Shown piece after piece: positions 1 to 9,446 of a stretch of 64,000 nucleotides of DNA. The stretch spans positions 124,001 through 188,000 of the forward strand of contig NZ_JAKSXX010000165.1 of the NCBI RefSeq assembly GCF_022829385.1, given 5' to 3'. Origin of the DNA: Methylobacterium sp. J-070. Its GTDB lineage: Bacteria; Pseudomonadota; Alphaproteobacteria; Rhizobiales; Beijerinckiaceae. Under the pieces are notes generated by a model that was not told the DNA's origin, searched no databases, and was given only the letters and a program-made list of their open reading frames with translations. The translations under genes were made by a program, and so were the position numbers. Each line of letters begins with the position of its first letter. The stretch's first letter is position 1.

Positions 1-2
1 AG

Positions 3-1031
3 GGCGCCCACGGCACGATGGACTGGATGGCCGACCGGGCCGGCCAGCGCGCGAGCCCCATCAATCTCTGGCCCGGCCTGCGCAGCATCGTGGTCGTGGC
101 GATGAGCTACCGGCCCGAGCAGGATCCGCTGTCGCTCCTGGCGCGGAAGGATCGGGGCGCGGTGGCGGCCTACGCGCAGCGGCGGGACTATCACGAGGTT
201 TTGAAGGGGCGGCTGAAGGAGCTCGGCGGCTACCTCTCGGCGAAAGGCGACGTCCGGGTGAAGGTGTTCTGCGACACCGCTCCGGTGATGGAGAAGACGC
301 TGGCGGAGGCGGCGGGGCTCGGCTGGCAGGGCAAGCACACGGTGCTGATCGACCGCCGGCACGGCAACTGGCTGCTTCTCGGGGCGATCTACACGAGCGC
401 GGAGTTCGAGCCCGACGCGCCGGGACGCGACCATTGCGGGTCCTGCCGCGCTTGCCTCGACGTCTGCCCCACCGCGGCGTTCCCGGCGCCCTACCGCCTG
501 GATGCGCGGCGCTGCATCTCGTACCTGACGATCGAGCACGCCGGGCCGATCCCGCCGGAGTTCCGCTCCGCGATCGGCAACCGGATCTTCGGCTGCGACG
601 ACTGCCTCGCCGTCTGTCCCTGGAACAAGTTCGCCCGCACGGCCGCCGAGACGCGTCTCGCGGCCCGGGCGGATCTGGCCTCGCCCGCGTTGGCGGACCT
701 CGCGGCCCTCGACGATGCAGCCTTCCGCCGGTTCTTCGCCGGCACGCCGGTGAAGCGGACGGGGCGGGACCGCTTCCTGCGCAATGTGATGATCGCAGTC
801 GGGAATTCCGGGACACCGGACCTCGCCGACGCGGCCGTGGCCGGCCTCGCCGACGCGTCGCCGCTGGTGCGCGGCATGGCGGTCTGGGCCTGCGGCCGAT
901 TGCTGGACCCGGAGGCGGTTGGCGCGCTGCACCGTCGTCACGGCGCGGCCGAGACCGATCCCCATGTGCGCGACGAGTGGCGGGCCGCCGGCTTGACGGA
1001 AGCGCGAGCGGGCGAGACATCCGCCGCATGA
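3..1031 (+). CDS. queG: Epoxyqueuosine reductase QueG (5' end cut off)
   Basis: QueG reduces epoxyqueuosine to queuosine in tRNA, the last step of queuosine synthesis, using cobalamin and two [4Fe-4S] clusters. The reading frame is open to the left edge and encodes a family-like GAHGTMDWM stretch before the first visible Met at 18, so the true start lies outside the window. Counting from that Met, the first ferredoxin-like cluster is C140-x2-C143-x2-C146-x3-CP and the second uses C193-x2-C196-x3-CP. The CISYLTIE segment at about 166 is also typical of QueG. A HEAT-like tail follows. The stop overlaps the next start as ATGA. The cobalamin need fits the large B12 locus nearby. Confidence 0.93.
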   Translation, partial: GAHGTMDWMADRAGQRASPINLWPGLRSIVVVAMSYRPEQDPLSLLARKDRGAVAAYAQRRDYHEVLKGRLKELGGYLSAKGDVRVKVFCDTAPVMEKTLAEAAGLGWQGKHTVLIDRRHGNWLLLGAIYTSAEFEPDAPGRDHCGSCRACLDVCPTAAFPAPYRLDARRCISYLTIEHAGPIPPEFRSAIGNRIFGCDDCLAVCPWNKFARTAAETRLAARADLASPALADLAALDDAAFRRFFAGTPVKRTGRDRFLRNVMIAVGNSGTPDLADAAVAGLADASPLVRGMAVWACGRLLDPEAVGALHRRHGAAETDPHVRDEWRAAGLTEARAGETSAA

Positions 1032-1891
1032 ATCTCTTCGTCTTCGGGCTCGGCTTCACCGGCCGCCGTTTCGCCGAGCGGGCGCGTGACCGATTCGGGA
1101 CCGTGCGCGCGACCGTCACGGAGGCCGCGGCCGCGGCGCGGATCGCGGCGGAGACGGGCTTCGCCATGCGCGCCTTCGGCCCGGAGGCCGACGATCCGCG
1201 GATCGCCGACGACCTCGCCGACACGGACGCGCTCCTCGTCTCGGCCCCGCCCGGCGCGGAGGGCGACCCGGTGCTCGCCCGCTACGCGGACGCGATCGCG
1301 GCCAGCCGGATCGCCTGGATCGGCTACCTCTCGACCATCGGGGTCTACGGCGACCAGGGCGGCGCCTGGATCGACGAGGCCACGGCCGCGGCCCCGCGGA
1401 GCACCCGGTCGAAGGTGCGGCTGGACGCGGAGGCGGCGTGGCTCGCCCTCGGCGCCGGGACCGGCAAGGCCGTGCAGGTCTTCCGCCTGTCGGGCATCTA
1501 CGGGCCGGGACGCAACCCGATCGTGAAGCTGCGCGAAGGCCGCTCCCAGCGGATCGTCAAGGCCGGCCAGGTCTTCAACCGCATCCACGTCGACGACATC
1601 GCCACGACGCTCCTCGCCTCGATCGACCGGCCGCGGCCCGGCGCCATCTACAACGTCACCGACGACGAGCCGACGGCGCCGCAGACCGTGACCGAGCACG
1701 CCGCCGCGCTCGCCGGCCTGCCGCTGCCGCCGGAGATCGACTTCGAGACCGCCGACCTGTCGCCGATGGCCCGCAGCTTCTACGGCGAGAACAAGCGCGT
1801 GCGGAACCGGCTGATCCGGGACGAACTCGGCGTCCGCCTCGCCTATCCGACCTATCGGGAGGGGCTGGCGGCGCTGAAGGATCAGCCCTGA
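1028..1891 (+). CDS. NAD(P)-dependent epimerase/SDR-family protein (YeeZ-like)
   Basis: A 287-residue protein beginning [17 protein letters not shown], a Rossmann-fold nucleotide-binding start (GxGxxG at about 7-12). It has an extended-SDR-like core ([13 protein letters not shown] near 100, then [13 protein letters not shown]) and a substrate region [14 protein letters not shown] motif ([14 protein letters not shown]). This matches cytoplasmic NAD-dependent epimerase/dehydratase relatives such as YeeZ; the substrate cannot be read from the sequence. The start at 1028 is chosen because it gives an ATGA overlap with queG, implying translational coupling. It ends tail to tail against znuB with no spacer. 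Confidence 0.85.
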   Translation: MNLFVFGLGFTGRRFAERARDRFGTVRATVTEAAAAARIAAETGFAMRAFGPEADDPRIADDLADTDALLVSAPPGAEGDPVLARYADAIAASRIAWIGYLSTIGVYGDQGGAWIDEATAAAPRSTRSKVRLDAEAAWLALGAGTGKAVQVFRLSGIYGPGRNPIVKLREGRSQRIVKAGQVFNRIHVDDIATTLLASIDRPRPGAIYNVTDDEPTAPQTVTEHAAALAGLPLPPEIDFETADLSPMARSFYGENKRVRNRLIRDELGVRLAYPTYREGLAALKDQP

Positions 1892-2767
1892 TCAGGCTTC
1901 GAGATGGCGCTGACGCCCCAGGCGGCAGAGCAAACCGTCACGCGGGCCGGCCAGCATGGAGGCGACGTACAGGGCGCCCGCCGCCAGCACGATGGCCGGA
2001 CCGCTGGGCAGGTCGAAGCGGTAGGACAGGCTGAGCCCCGACACGCTCGCGATCGCGGCGATCAGCATGGAGACCGGGATGAGGCCGCCGAGGTCCCGGG
2101 CCCAGAACCGGGCCGCCACCGCGGGGAGGAGCATCAGTCCGACGGCCAGCAGCGTCCCGAGGGCCTGGAAGCCGCCCACCAGATTGACGACCACGAGGGC
2201 CAGGAACGCAAGATGCACGGGGCCGCCGCTCCGGCTCACCGTGCGCAGGAACAGCGGATCGACGCACTCCATGACCAGGGGCCGGTAGATCACCGCGAGC
2301 GCCATCAGGCTCAGCGTGCTGATGGCGCCCAGCAGGGACAGCGCGGCATCGTCGAGGGCCAGGACCGAGCCGAACAGGAAGTGCATCAGGTCGATCTGCG
2401 AGCCGCGCAGCGAGACCAGCAGCACGCCGGCGGCGAGGGAGATGAGGTAGAAGGCCGCGAGGTTCGCGTCCTCCCGCACGACGGTGGCGCGGGTCACGGC
2501 GCCCGCCAGCAGCGCCACCGCAACGCCGGCGACGAGGCCGCCCAGCGTCATCGCCGGCAGCGACAGGCCGGCGACGAGGAAGCCCGCCGCGGCGCCCGGC
2601 AGGATCGCGTGGCTCATGGCGTCGCTCATCAGGCTCATCCGACGGAGCGTCAGGAATACGCCGACGGGCGGAGCCGAGACCGACAGCGCGAGGCAGCCCG
2701 CCAGCGCCCGACGCATGAAGCCGAACTCGACGAACGGCGCGACCAGGGACCCGAACGGCTCGATCAC
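1892..2767 (-). CDS. znuB: Zinc ABC transporter permease ZnuB
   Basis: A 291-residue integral membrane protein with about eight hydrophobic helices and the ABC-3 family pattern: the MRRALAGCLALSVSAPPVGVF start, then LMSDAMSHAILPG, the region that meets the ATPase. It would form the inner-membrane channel for Zn2+ uptake with ZnuC. The start is GTG at 2767, overlapping the znuC stop as GTGA, so the two are co-translated. The periplasmic binding protein gene znuA is not next to them in this window. Mn/Fe-type ABC-3 transporters are similar, but the adjacent Zur-like regulator favours zinc. Confidence 0.9.
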   Translation of the reverse strand: MIEPFGSLVAPFVEFGFMRRALAGCLALSVSAPPVGVFLTLRRMSLMSDAMSHAILPGAAAGFLVAGLSLPAMTLGGLVAGVAVALLAGAVTRATVVREDANLAAFYLISLAAGVLLVSLRGSQIDLMHFLFGSVLALDDAALSLLGAISTLSLMALAVIYRPLVMECVDPLFLRTVSRSGGPVHLAFLALVVVNLVGGFQALGTLLAVGLMLLPAVAARFWARDLGGLIPVSMLIAAIASVSGLSLSYRFDLPSGPAIVLAAGALYVASMLAGPRDGLLCRLGRQRHLEA

Positions 2768-3585
2768 GCAGCGTCCTCGTGGGGGTGGTGACCGTCCGGG
2801 TCATGGAGGCCGTGATCGTGGGCGCCGTGCCGGTGGGGCGCGTCGCCGCGCGGTCCGGCGCAGACGGCCGCGCCCTCGTCCCAGGCCTCGGAGAGCGCGC
2901 GCGCCCGTGCCAGGTTGTCGGGCGTCAGCACTCGGGATGTCGGACCCCAGGCCACCGGCTCGCGGGCGAGCAGCAGGGTGCTGGGGAAATGCGCCCGCAC
3001 CTGCGACAGGTCGTGGAGCGCGGCGACCACGGTGCGGCCCTCGGCGTGCCAGCGGCGAAGCAGCGCCAGCAGATCCTCGACCGTGCGGGCGTCGATTCCG
3101 GTGAACGGCTCGTCGAGGAGCACCACCGGACAATCCTGCAGGATCAGCCGCGCGAACAGGGCGCGGCGGAACTGGCCACCCGACAGGGTCCCGATCGGCC
3201 GCGCCTCGAAGCCGTCGAGACCGACCGCCGCCAGGGCGGCCTCGATCGCGCCACGGTGCCGGTTCAGGCCGCGCCAGACCCCGGCCCGGCGCCAGAGCCC
3301 CATGCCGGCGAGATCCAGGACGCTGAGCGGGAAGCTCCGGTCGATCTCGTCCGCCTGCGGCATGTAGGCGATGGCGCCCGCGCGCTCGATGCGGCCGTCG
3401 AGGCAGCGGATCTCCCCCGCCATGCCCTTCAGCAACGTCGATTTGCCCGCCCCGTTCGGTCCCACCAGCGCCAGCAGGTCGCCGGCCCGGACGGTCCCGT
3501 CCAGGTGATGGACCGCCGGATGCCGGTCGTAGCCCAGGGTCAGGCCGACGAGGCGGATCGGAGCGGGATCCGGCAGCGTGCTCAT
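2764..3585 (-). CDS. znuC: Zinc ABC transporter ATP-binding protein ZnuC
   Basis: A 273-residue ABC ATPase with Walker A GPNGAGKST at 42-50, a Q-loop region (YMPQADEID), signature LSGGQ, and Walker B VVLLDEPF with the catalytic Glu. The C-terminal about 25 residues are rich in His and Asp (HRHGAHDHGLHD and on), a metal-binding tail common on zinc-handling proteins. The start ATG at 3585 is chosen because family similarity begins there and because the stop of a small upstream frame overlaps it as ATGA. It pairs with znuB and probably answers to the palindrome at 3781-3797. Confidence 0.92.
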   Translation of the reverse strand: MSTLPDPAPIRLVGLTLGYDRHPAVHHLDGTVRAGDLLALVGPNGAGKSTLLKGMAGEIRCLDGRIERAGAIAYMPQADEIDRSFPLSVLDLAGMGLWRRAGVWRGLNRHRGAIEAALAAVGLDGFEARPIGTLSGGQFRRALFARLILQDCPVVLLDEPFTGIDARTVEDLLALLRRWHAEGRTVVAALHDLSQVRAHFPSTLLLAREPVAWGPTSRVLTPDNLARARALSEAWDEGAAVCAGPRGDAPHRHGAHDHGLHDPDGHHPHEDAA

Positions 3586-3716
3586 AGCGCGAGCGCCCAC
3601 GCGATCATGAGCCACACCAGGGCCGAAAGGGTGCCGGCTACCGCGAGGCGCAGACCGATCCCGCTCCGGAAGAGGGAGAGGCGGGCCGCGCGTCTCGGGC
3701 TGGGTCTGGTCGGCAA
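3582..3716 (-). CDS. Possible small membrane protein ahead of znuC
   Basis: A frame of about 44 residues (TTG start at 3716 is a guess; no ATG is available near it). It is basic at its N-terminus and ends in one hydrophobic helix (LRLAVAGTLSALVWLMIAWALAL). Its TGA stop overlaps the znuC ATG as ATGA, the same coupling used between znuC and znuB. That arrangement, not homology, is the reason to list it. It lies between the probable Zur operator and znuC, so it would be zinc regulated. I do not recognise the family; it could also be a chance frame or part of a leader. Confidence 0.35.
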   Translation of the reverse strand: MPTRPSPRRAARLSLFRSGIGLRLAVAGTLSALVWLMIAWALAL

Positions 3717-3780
3717 GGCGTCCTCGTCGCGCGTTCGAGCCGGCGCGGGGACCGGGCGGGGTGACTGGTCCGGGGCGGCG

Positions 3781-3797
3781 GTGATACACTGTAACAC
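3781..3797. promoter_or_regulatory. Probable Zur operator (17-bp inverted repeat)
   Basis: GTGATACACTGTAACAC is an inverted repeat with 8-bp arms (GTGATACA / TGTAACAC) that differ at a single pair, around a central C. It lies 39 bp upstream of the zur start and between zur and the divergent znuCB genes. It has the look of Fur-superfamily operators. Its placement suggests that Zur represses both itself and znuCB from one site. Confidence 0.65.
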
Positions 3798-3836
3798 TCG
3801 CGCGGGACAACCTGCGGATCGGTCAGTGGAGCAATC

Positions 3837-4322
3837 ATGCACCGTCACGAGGGTCACGACGCGTGCCCGGGGGACGCCGTCGACATGCTCGCGCGGGCGG
3901 AATCCCTGTGCCGGGAGCGCGGCCTGCAATTCACGCCGCTGCGCCGCGACGTGCTCGAGGTCGTCGCCGCCTCCGGCAAGGCGCAGGGTGCCTACGACAT
4001 CGCCGAGCGCCTCAGCGTCCCGGGCAAGCGCGTGGCGCCGGTCTCGGTCTATCGGGCCCTCGACTTCCTGATGGAGCAGGGGCTGGTGCACCGGATCGCC
4101 AGCCGCAACGCCTTCATCCCCTGCGCGCACGTACACGCCCCCGGCGAGGGCGTGATCTTCCTGATCTGCCGCACCTGCGGCGGCGTCGACGAGGAATCCT
4201 CGCAGGACCTGGAGAGCGGGCTCGGGCGCACGCTCGAACGCGCCGGCTTCACCCCCGCCCACAGCATCCTCGAGGTCGAGGGCGATTGCGGCCTCTGCCG
4301 GGACCGGAAGCAGGCCTCCTGA
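3837..4322 (+). CDS. zur: Zinc uptake regulator Zur (Fur family)
   Basis: A 161-residue Fur-family repressor. The winged-helix DNA-binding domain occupies about 20-90 (RGLQFTPLRRDVLEVV, then VSVYRALDFLMEQGLVHRI). The dimer and metal part has the structural-zinc pairs CRTC and CGLC, plus the His-rich HVHAPGEG. The N-terminus MHRHEGHDAC is also metal-ligand rich. The YRALDFL and IASRNAF stretches, together with its place divergent from znuCB, favour Zur over Fur or Irr. It is expected to repress zinc uptake when zinc is plentiful, through the palindrome upstream. Confidence 0.88.
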   Translation: MHRHEGHDACPGDAVDMLARAESLCRERGLQFTPLRRDVLEVVAASGKAQGAYDIAERLSVPGKRVAPVSVYRALDFLMEQGLVHRIASRNAFIPCAHVHAPGEGVIFLICRTCGGVDEESSQDLESGLGRTLERAGFTPAHSILEVEGDCGLCRDRKQAS

Positions 4323-4326
4323 CGGC

Positions 4327-5832
4327 TCAGAACGCGTTCTGGTAGGCCCGGCGCGAGACCAGGGTCTGGATCATGATCTGGATGTCGAACCAGATCGACC
4401 AATTGTCGATGTAGTGCAGGTCGCAGGCCACCCGCCGTTCCATGTCGAGGTCGGTCAGCGTCTCGCCGCGGAAGCCGTTGACCTGCGCCCAGCCGGTGAT
4501 CCCGGGCCGGACGTTGTGGCGGCGGGCATAGAGGGCGATCCGCCGCTCGAAGCTCCGGTCGTGGGCCAGGGCGTGCGGGCGGGGGCCGACAAGGGACATC
4601 TCGCCCCTCAGGACGTTGAGGATCTGCGGCAGCTCGTCGAGATTGGTCCGCCGGAGGACCGCGCCCACCCGGGTGATGCGGTCGTCGTTGCGGGTCGCCT
4701 GCCGGAACGCCGCGCCCGCATCCGTCCGCATGGACCGGAACTTGAACACGCCGAAGGGCTGCTGGTTGAAGCCGTAGCGCTTCTGGCGGAAGAAGACCGG
4801 ACCCGGGCTGTCGAGCTTGATCGCCACGGCGATCGCCGCGAGGAGCGGCGACAGGGACACGAGCGCGATCGTCGCCACGGTCAGGTCGAAAGCGCGTTTC
4901 AGCACGACCTCGCCGACGTTGAGCGGCCGGCGGCCGATATTGATCCCGGAGACCCCGCCGACGCGGGTGATCTGAAGGTCCGGAAACCGGTCCATCACGG
5001 CCCCCGGCCGCAGATGCAGCGCCGAGGGCACGCGCAGGAACGCGTCGATGCAGCGCTCCACCTCGGCGGCGTCGGTCCAGGGCACCAGCACGAACACGTC
5101 GTCCGGGCGCAGAAAACGCACCACCGAGACGGCGAGGTCCAGATCCTCCTGCAGCTGATCGTGGCGGGCGGCCGTGTCGGCGCCCGGATCGACGCGGCGC
5201 AGATAGCTCGTCCCGACGATCCGGAGCCCGAGCCTCTCGGCCTCGTTGCCGGCGTAGAAGCGGGCGATGTCCTCCTCGTAGCCGACCAGATGCACGCGGC
5301 TCGCGGAGGCCGAGCCGCCCGCGAGGCTGCGCCGCACGAGACGGATCGTAGCCGCGCGCGAGAGGGCCAGTGCCGGCAGGCCGAAGCAGAAGATCCCGAT
5401 GCAGACCACGCGCGAATAGTCGTTGGTGGTCTTCGTCATGAAACTGACGACGAGAACCGCGGCCCAGCCGACCAGCCAGAGCGACGCCGTGCGCTGAAGG
5501 CTCGCCTTCCGGGTCATCGCGCGGTCGAGATCGTAATCGGCGCGCAGGGCGTTGGTGGCGACGATGACCACGCTCAGCAGGGCTGCGATCTGCAGGCTCC
5601 GCAGATCGTTCGTCCAGATCGACCCGGCGCGCCAGACGACGTGGTAGGCGAACTCCATGAACAGCGTGACCGCCAGGATCGCCGCGATGTCGGTGCCGGC
5701 GAGCGCCGCCGACAGGGCGATCCGCACCGCCGCCTGGCTCCGGCGCGGCAGAAGGGCCGACCACACGCTGCGGCGACGCTCAGCCGCGTTCGGCAGGGCC
5801 TGGAACGTTTCCGGAAGCCGGTCTTGAAACAT
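4327..5832 (-). CDS. Polyprenyl-phosphate glucose/sugar phosphotransferase (exopolysaccharide start)
   Basis: A 501-residue membrane protein of the WcaJ/ExoY type that moves a sugar-1-phosphate onto undecaprenyl phosphate, the first step of exopolysaccharide assembly. The N-terminal half has several membrane helices and a CoA-binding-like middle domain. The C-terminal about 200 residues are the bacterial sugar transferase domain: [37 protein letters not shown] and PGITGWAQV. The ATG at 5832 is used; a TTG four codons earlier is possible. It stands alone, convergent with zur. The exact sugar is unknown. Confidence 0.88.
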   Translation of the reverse strand: MFQDRLPETFQALPNAAERRRSVWSALLPRRSQAAVRIALSAALAGTDIAAILAVTLFMEFAYHVVWRAGSIWTNDLRSLQIAALLSVVIVATNALRADYDLDRAMTRKASLQRTASLWLVGWAAVLVVSFMTKTTNDYSRVVCIGIFCFGLPALALSRAATIRLVRRSLAGGSASASRVHLVGYEEDIARFYAGNEAERLGLRIVGTSYLRRVDPGADTAARHDQLQEDLDLAVSVVRFLRPDDVFVLVPWTDAAEVERCIDAFLRVPSALHLRPGAVMDRFPDLQITRVGGVSGINIGRRPLNVGEVVLKRAFDLTVATIALVSLSPLLAAIAVAIKLDSPGPVFFRQKRYGFNQQPFGVFKFRSMRTDAGAAFRQATRNDDRITRVGAVLRRTNLDELPQILNVLRGEMSLVGPRPHALAHDRSFERRIALYARRHNVRPGITGWAQVNGFRGETLTDLDMERRVACDLHYIDNWSIWFDIQIMIQTLVSRRAYQNAF

Positions 5833-6197
5833 CTGGCGCGCCAAGTCCCGTCTTGAGCGGACTATGTACCGGTCTGAAACACCGTTGGTTTCAAAGCCGT
5901 TCGGTCCCGTCGACCGAGCAAACGGCGGGCCCCGGAGATTCGCGTTTCCATCCGTTCAAGGCCGCTGCCGACTAATATGCGCGGCCGGACGCGGCAATAC
6001 ATAATTAATGCTGAGCGGGCCTGAGCCGCTTTTTCGTCTGAAAAAGACCGGTGGCAACCGGCCGGGCGCAGCCCTGCCCAATTCTAGCGCGTTGCTTCCC
6101 GGGGCAATACAACCGGGGCGAGACGCGACGCCGCAGCAGGCTTCCACCGTGCGCCGCGGGAGCGGCCGGGCGTCTTCGCCCGGCGGAGATGGCGGCG
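5833..6197. other. Intergenic region with two hairpins
   Basis: About 365 bp without a convincing gene. It holds the upstream region of the glycosylphosphotransferase gene and the downstream region of the haem monooxygenase gene, both on the minus strand. An AT-rich patch (5995-6010) may include promoter elements. A plus-strand hairpin with five Ts lies at 6014-6034, and a perfect 7-bp stem at 6166-6183. Confidence 0.5.
6166..6183 (-). terminator. Hairpin after haem monooxygenase gene
   Basis: CCGGGCG-TCTT-CGCCCGG is a perfect 7-bp GC-rich stem with a 4-base loop, 14 bp beyond the stop codon at 6198. No T-run follows it on the minus strand, so it is a candidate terminator or transcript-end stabiliser rather than a textbook intrinsic terminator. 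Confidence 0.45.
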
Positions 6198-6545
6198 TCA
6201 GACGGCCTCGGCCGCCTCCCGCGGTGCGGCCGCGCCGCCCACGGTCTGGATCGCCTCGAAGCCTTCGAACTGCGGATGGCCGAGGTAGAGCGGCTTGGTG
6301 CTCGGAACCCGGCCATGCGCCTTGCGGAACTGCTCGGACCGGGTCCAGGCTTCGAAATCCGCCCGCGAGCGCCAGATGGTGTGCGACGCGTACAGGACGT
6401 GGTCGTCGTGCTCGGGCCCCCGCAGAAGGTGAAACTCGACGAAGCCATCCATCTCGCCGAGGTGGCTGTCGCGGCCCAGCCAGACAGCCTCGAAGTCCGC
6501 GGTCGCATCCTTGACGACCTTGAACCGATTCATCGCAATGAACAT
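6198..6545 (-). CDS. Haem-degrading monooxygenase, HmuQ-like (ABM domain)
   Basis: A 115-residue antibiotic-biosynthesis-monooxygenase-fold protein. MFIAMNRFKV at the start, FEAVWLGRDSHL, GFVEFHLLRGPE, LYASHTIW, FEAWTRSEQFRKAH and HPQFEGFEAIQTVG closely follow the rhizobial HmuQ/HmuD haem oxygenases as I remember them, which free iron from haem in the cytoplasm. The start at 6545 has a clear AGGAG site at a good distance. No haem transport genes lie beside it here; a HugZ-like protein is at 47.7 kb. Iron control (Irr or RirA) would be expected but no convincing box was seen. Confidence 0.8.
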   Translation of the reverse strand: MFIAMNRFKVVKDATADFEAVWLGRDSHLGEMDGFVEFHLLRGPEHDDHVLYASHTIWRSRADFEAWTRSEQFRKAHGRVPSTKPLYLGHPQFEGFEAIQTVGGAAAPREAAEAV

Positions 6546-6926
6546 GCGTCTCTCCTTTGAGATGGTGACCCTACAAGCCATCCCGCGCTCTGGCGACCCA
6601 CGGCGCGGCGACAAGGCGCACCCTAGACTCCGTGCAAAGTACGACTGCCGACATTTCCGCAACAATGTTGCAAAGTTGTGTGCGCTTAAACTAGAAGCTG
6701 TAATCATTGACTTGCGAAGCTTGACAACTTGGTGTCCTACTGCGGCGCGGCTGGTTTGTGCCGCAGGATGGCCGATCGAGGGCTGCCAGCTTTTGAGTTG
6801 CGAGATCATTTTGTACGGCTTGGGACGCAGGGGCGGACGGTGAAGCAGCGCGACGGCGAGGCAAAGGCACCGCGACCCCACCAGGACGCAGGCCAATCGG
6901 CCGAGAAGGACACGCCCGGCCAGACG
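6546..6926. promoter_or_regulatory. Divergent promoter region between hmuQ-like gene and XRE regulator
   Basis: About 300 bp with an unusually AT-rich core (6640-6735) against the GC-rich surroundings. It contains the hairpin GCAAC-AAT-GTTGC (6659-6671), an inverted pair AAGTTGT (6673-6679) / ACAACTT (6724-6730), and TTGACT/TTGACA hexamers near 6709-6727 that could serve as -35 elements. No protein or RNA gene is evident. Confidence 0.45.
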
Positions 6927-7334
6927 ATGCCGAAGCAGACCACCGACGTGGATCGTCTCGTCGGCGTCCGCATCACGGCGTTGCGCAAGGCGCGCGGCAT
7001 GAGCCAGACCGCCCTCGGCAACGCGGTCGGCGTCACCTTCCAGCAGGTGCAGAAGTACGAGAAGGGTCAGAACCGCGTCGGCGCCGGCCGGCTGCGCGAG
7101 ATCGCGCGGCTACTTGAAGTCCCAGTCTCGGCGTTCTTCGAGGAGAACGAGCCGCGCGAGAAGACCCAGGAAGACGTCTTCGGCTTCCTCAGCGCCCATG
7201 GGGCCATCGAACTGTTGCGCGCCTATGCGCAGATCGAGGACGAGCAGATGCGACGGGACGTGGTCGCGCTCGTCCGGAGTGCTGCCCGCCTCGCCCAGGC
7301 CCGGGCCGTATCCCCTCCGGCGGAACCGACCTGA
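6927..7334 (+). CDS. XRE-family transcriptional regulator
   Basis: A 135-residue regulator with an N-terminal HTH of the lambda-repressor type at about 10-65: LRKARGMSQTALGNAVGVTFQQVQKYEKGQNRV. The C-terminal 60 residues (FGFLSAHGAIELLRAYAQI, then RRDVVALVRSAARL) are a short helical dimerisation-like tail, a layout common in multiple single-domain regulators of Rhizobiales. ATG 6927 is chosen as it places the HTH normally; a GTG at 6840 would add 29 low-complexity residues. Its target is unknown. It converges on cobB with a 19-bp gap. Confidence 0.85.
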   Translation: MPKQTTDVDRLVGVRITALRKARGMSQTALGNAVGVTFQQVQKYEKGQNRVGAGRLREIARLLEVPVSAFFEENEPREKTQEDVFGFLSAHGAIELLRAYAQIEDEQMRRDVVALVRSAARLAQARAVSPPAEPT

Positions 7335-7353
7335 TATCCGGCGCCGCGTCGCC

Positions 7354-8673
7354 TCACCCGGGATCGGCGGCGACGAGATGGAAGAAGCTGCCGGTGACCG
7401 TGCCGACGCGATGCCCGGCCAGGCCGAGATCGACGCCCTCCGCGTCCGTGACCCGGGCCAGGGCCTCCCTGTCGGACGGGGCCGCCGACAGCTCGCTGGC
7501 GTAGTGGAACTCGTGGCCGATGAGGCGCGCGCCGGCCGGCCCGAGGATGCCGTCGTCGCAGAGGCGCGCCACGCGGTAGCCGAGATGGAGCTTGCGGCGC
7601 CGGTACGACGTCTCCACCGGCAGCAGACCCGCCATCGGGTAGGTGGCGCCGTCGGCATCCTCCAGGGCGCGGCCGAGCACCATGTAGCCGCCGCACTCGC
7701 CGTGGACCGGATGCGCGCGCGCGAAGCTGCGCAGGCCGTCCAGGAACCGCTCCGCGCCGGCGAGGCGGCCGGCATGCAGCTCCGGATACCCGCCGGGCAG
7801 CCAGCAGACGTCGCAATCCACCGGCGGCGGCTCGTCGGCCAGGGGTGAGAACGGCACGAGCTCCGCGCCGGCCCTGCGCCAGCCAGTTTCGAGATGCGGG
7901 TAGAGGAAGCTGAACGCCGCGTCGCGGGCAACCGCGATGCGCTGTCCGGGCGGGGACGGCATCGGCCCCGCCCCATCGGGCACCGTGCCGCCCGCGCAGG
8001 CCACGAGGGCGTCGAGATCGATCCCCGCTTCCGCAAGGTCGGCCAGGCGATCGAGACGCGCCGCCAGGTCGGCGGTCTCGCCGGCCTGCACCAGGCCGAG
8101 ATGGCGTTCGGGCAGGACGAGCTGCGCGTCGCGCATCAGCACCCCGAGGACCGGCAGGCCGGCGCGCTCCATGCCGGCCTCCACGAGCCGGCGATGGCGC
8201 GCGCTCGCCACCTTGTTGAGGATCACCCCGGCGATGGTCACCCGCGGGTCGTAGAGCCTGCAGCCCAGCGCGACCGCGGCAGCCGATTGCGCCGCGCCGG
8301 AGACATCCACCACCAGCACCACCGGCCATCCGTAGCGGGCGGCGATGTCGGCGTTGGCGCCGGTGCGGCTCTCCGCCGCCCGGACGCCGTCGAACAGGCC
8401 CATCGACCCTTCGGCGATGACGAGGTCGGCCGCCGCGGCCGTCTCGCTCGCGAGGGCGTCGAGCAGGCGCGGCGCCATGGCGAAGCTGTCGAGATTGAAG
8501 CTGGGCCGCCCCGTCGCCGCGTGGTGGAAGGCCGGATCGATGTAGTCCGGCCCGCATTTCGCCGCGCGCACGCGCAGGCCGCGGCGGGTCAGGGCCCGCA
8601 TGACGGCCAGCGCCACCGTGGTCTTGCCGGAACTCGAGCGCGGGGCCGCGACGAGAAGGCCGGGGGCGCTCAC
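7354..8673 (-). CDS. cobB: Cobyrinate a,c-diamide synthase CobB
   Basis: CobB amidates carboxylates a and c of (hydrogeno)byrinate with glutamine and ATP. The 439-residue protein has the N-terminal P-loop-like PRSSSGKTT at 11-19, the CobB core ([27 protein letters not shown]) and a C-terminal class I glutamine amidotransferase domain with GGYPELHAG and the nucleophile region [11 protein letters not shown]. The start is GTG 8673, which overlaps the cobM stop as GTGA. It is the last gene of the minus-strand cobalamin operon. Confidence 0.94.
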   Translation of the reverse strand: MSAPGLLVAAPRSSSGKTTVALAVMRALTRRGLRVRAAKCGPDYIDPAFHHAATGRPSFNLDSFAMAPRLLDALASETAAAADLVIAEGSMGLFDGVRAAESRTGANADIAARYGWPVVLVVDVSGAAQSAAAVALGCRLYDPRVTIAGVILNKVASARHRRLVEAGMERAGLPVLGVLMRDAQLVLPERHLGLVQAGETADLAARLDRLADLAEAGIDLDALVACAGGTVPDGAGPMPSPPGQRIAVARDAAFSFLYPHLETGWRRAGAELVPFSPLADEPPPVDCDVCWLPGGYPELHAGRLAGAERFLDGLRSFARAHPVHGECGGYMVLGRALEDADGATYPMAGLLPVETSYRRRKLHLGYRVARLCDDGILGPAGARLIGHEFHYASELSAAPSDREALARVTDAEGVDLGLAGHRVGTVTGSFFHLVAADPG

Positions 8674-9446
8674 GCGGCGCCCCCGACCGTGCCGCCGGGT
8701 CGGAAGCGCCGGTCGTAATCGGCGGCGTAGAGCGCGCTCTCGGGGAAGCCTTCCGCGGCGAGCGCCGGGCCGACCAGGATCAGCGCGGTCCGCTCCAGGC
8801 CGGCCTCCGCCACCAGCCCGGGCAGCGTCCCGAGGTCGCCCGTCAGCACACGCTCGTCGGGCCAGGATGCGCGGAACACCGCCGCCGCCGGGCAGGCCGG
8901 CCCGTAGAACGGGATCAGCGCGGCCGCGACCCGATCGACCACGTGGATCGACAGGTGGATCGCCAGCGTCGCCCCGGTGGCGGCGAACGCCGCGAGGGTC
9001 TCGCGTTCGGGCATGGCGCTCGCCCGGCCGGAGGTGCGCGTCAGAACAACCGATTGGGCGACGCCCGGGACGGTCAGCTCCCGCCGAAGCAGGGCGGCGG
9101 CCGCCGCGAAGGCCGGGACGCCCGGCGTCACCGTGTAGGGGATCGCCAAGTGGTCGAGGCGGCGCATCTGCTCGGCCAGCGCGCTCCAGATCGACAGGTC
9201 GCCGGAATGCAGCCGGGCCACGTCCAGGCCGCCCGCATGGGCCGCCGCCATCTCCGCCACGATCGCGTCGAGGTCGAGGGGGGCGGTGTCGACGATCCGC
9301 GCCCCGGGCGGGCACCATCCGAGGATCTCGGGCGCCACCAGGGACCCGGCGTAGAGGCAGACGGGACAGGCGGCGACGCGGTCGCGCCCGCGCACCGTGA
9401 TGAGGTCCGCCGCGCCGGGGCCGGCGCCGATGAAGTGGACGGTCAT
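8670..9446 (-). CDS. cobM: Precorrin-4 C11-methyltransferase CobM
   Basis: A 258-residue SAM-dependent tetrapyrrole methylase that adds the C11 methyl in the aerobic corrin pathway. It starts [20 protein letters not shown], with the GxGxGxxxLIT SAM motif. Family stretches follow: [50 protein letters not shown] and [13 protein letters not shown]. The length is normal. It overlaps both cobB and cobE by ATG-type junctions and so is translationally coupled in the operon. Confidence 0.95.
   Translation of the reverse strand: MTVHFIGAGPGAADLITVRGRDRVAACPVCLYAGSLVAPEILGWCPPGARIVDTAPLDLDAIVAEMAAAHAGGLDVARLHSGDLSIWSALAEQMRRLDHLAIPYTVTPGVPAFAAAAALLRRELTVPGVAQSVVLTRTSGRASAMPERETLAAFAATGATLAIHLSIHVVDRVAAALIPFYGPACPAAAVFRASWPDERVLTGDLGTLPGLVAEAGLERTALILVGPALAAEGFPESALYAADYDRRFRPGGTVGGAA

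Noticed and set aside
6014..6034. Terminator-like hairpin followed by five Ts on the plus strand (AGCGG...CCGCTTTTT)
   Set aside because: No plus-strand gene lies upstream; the genes on both sides run on the minus strand. Probably chance.
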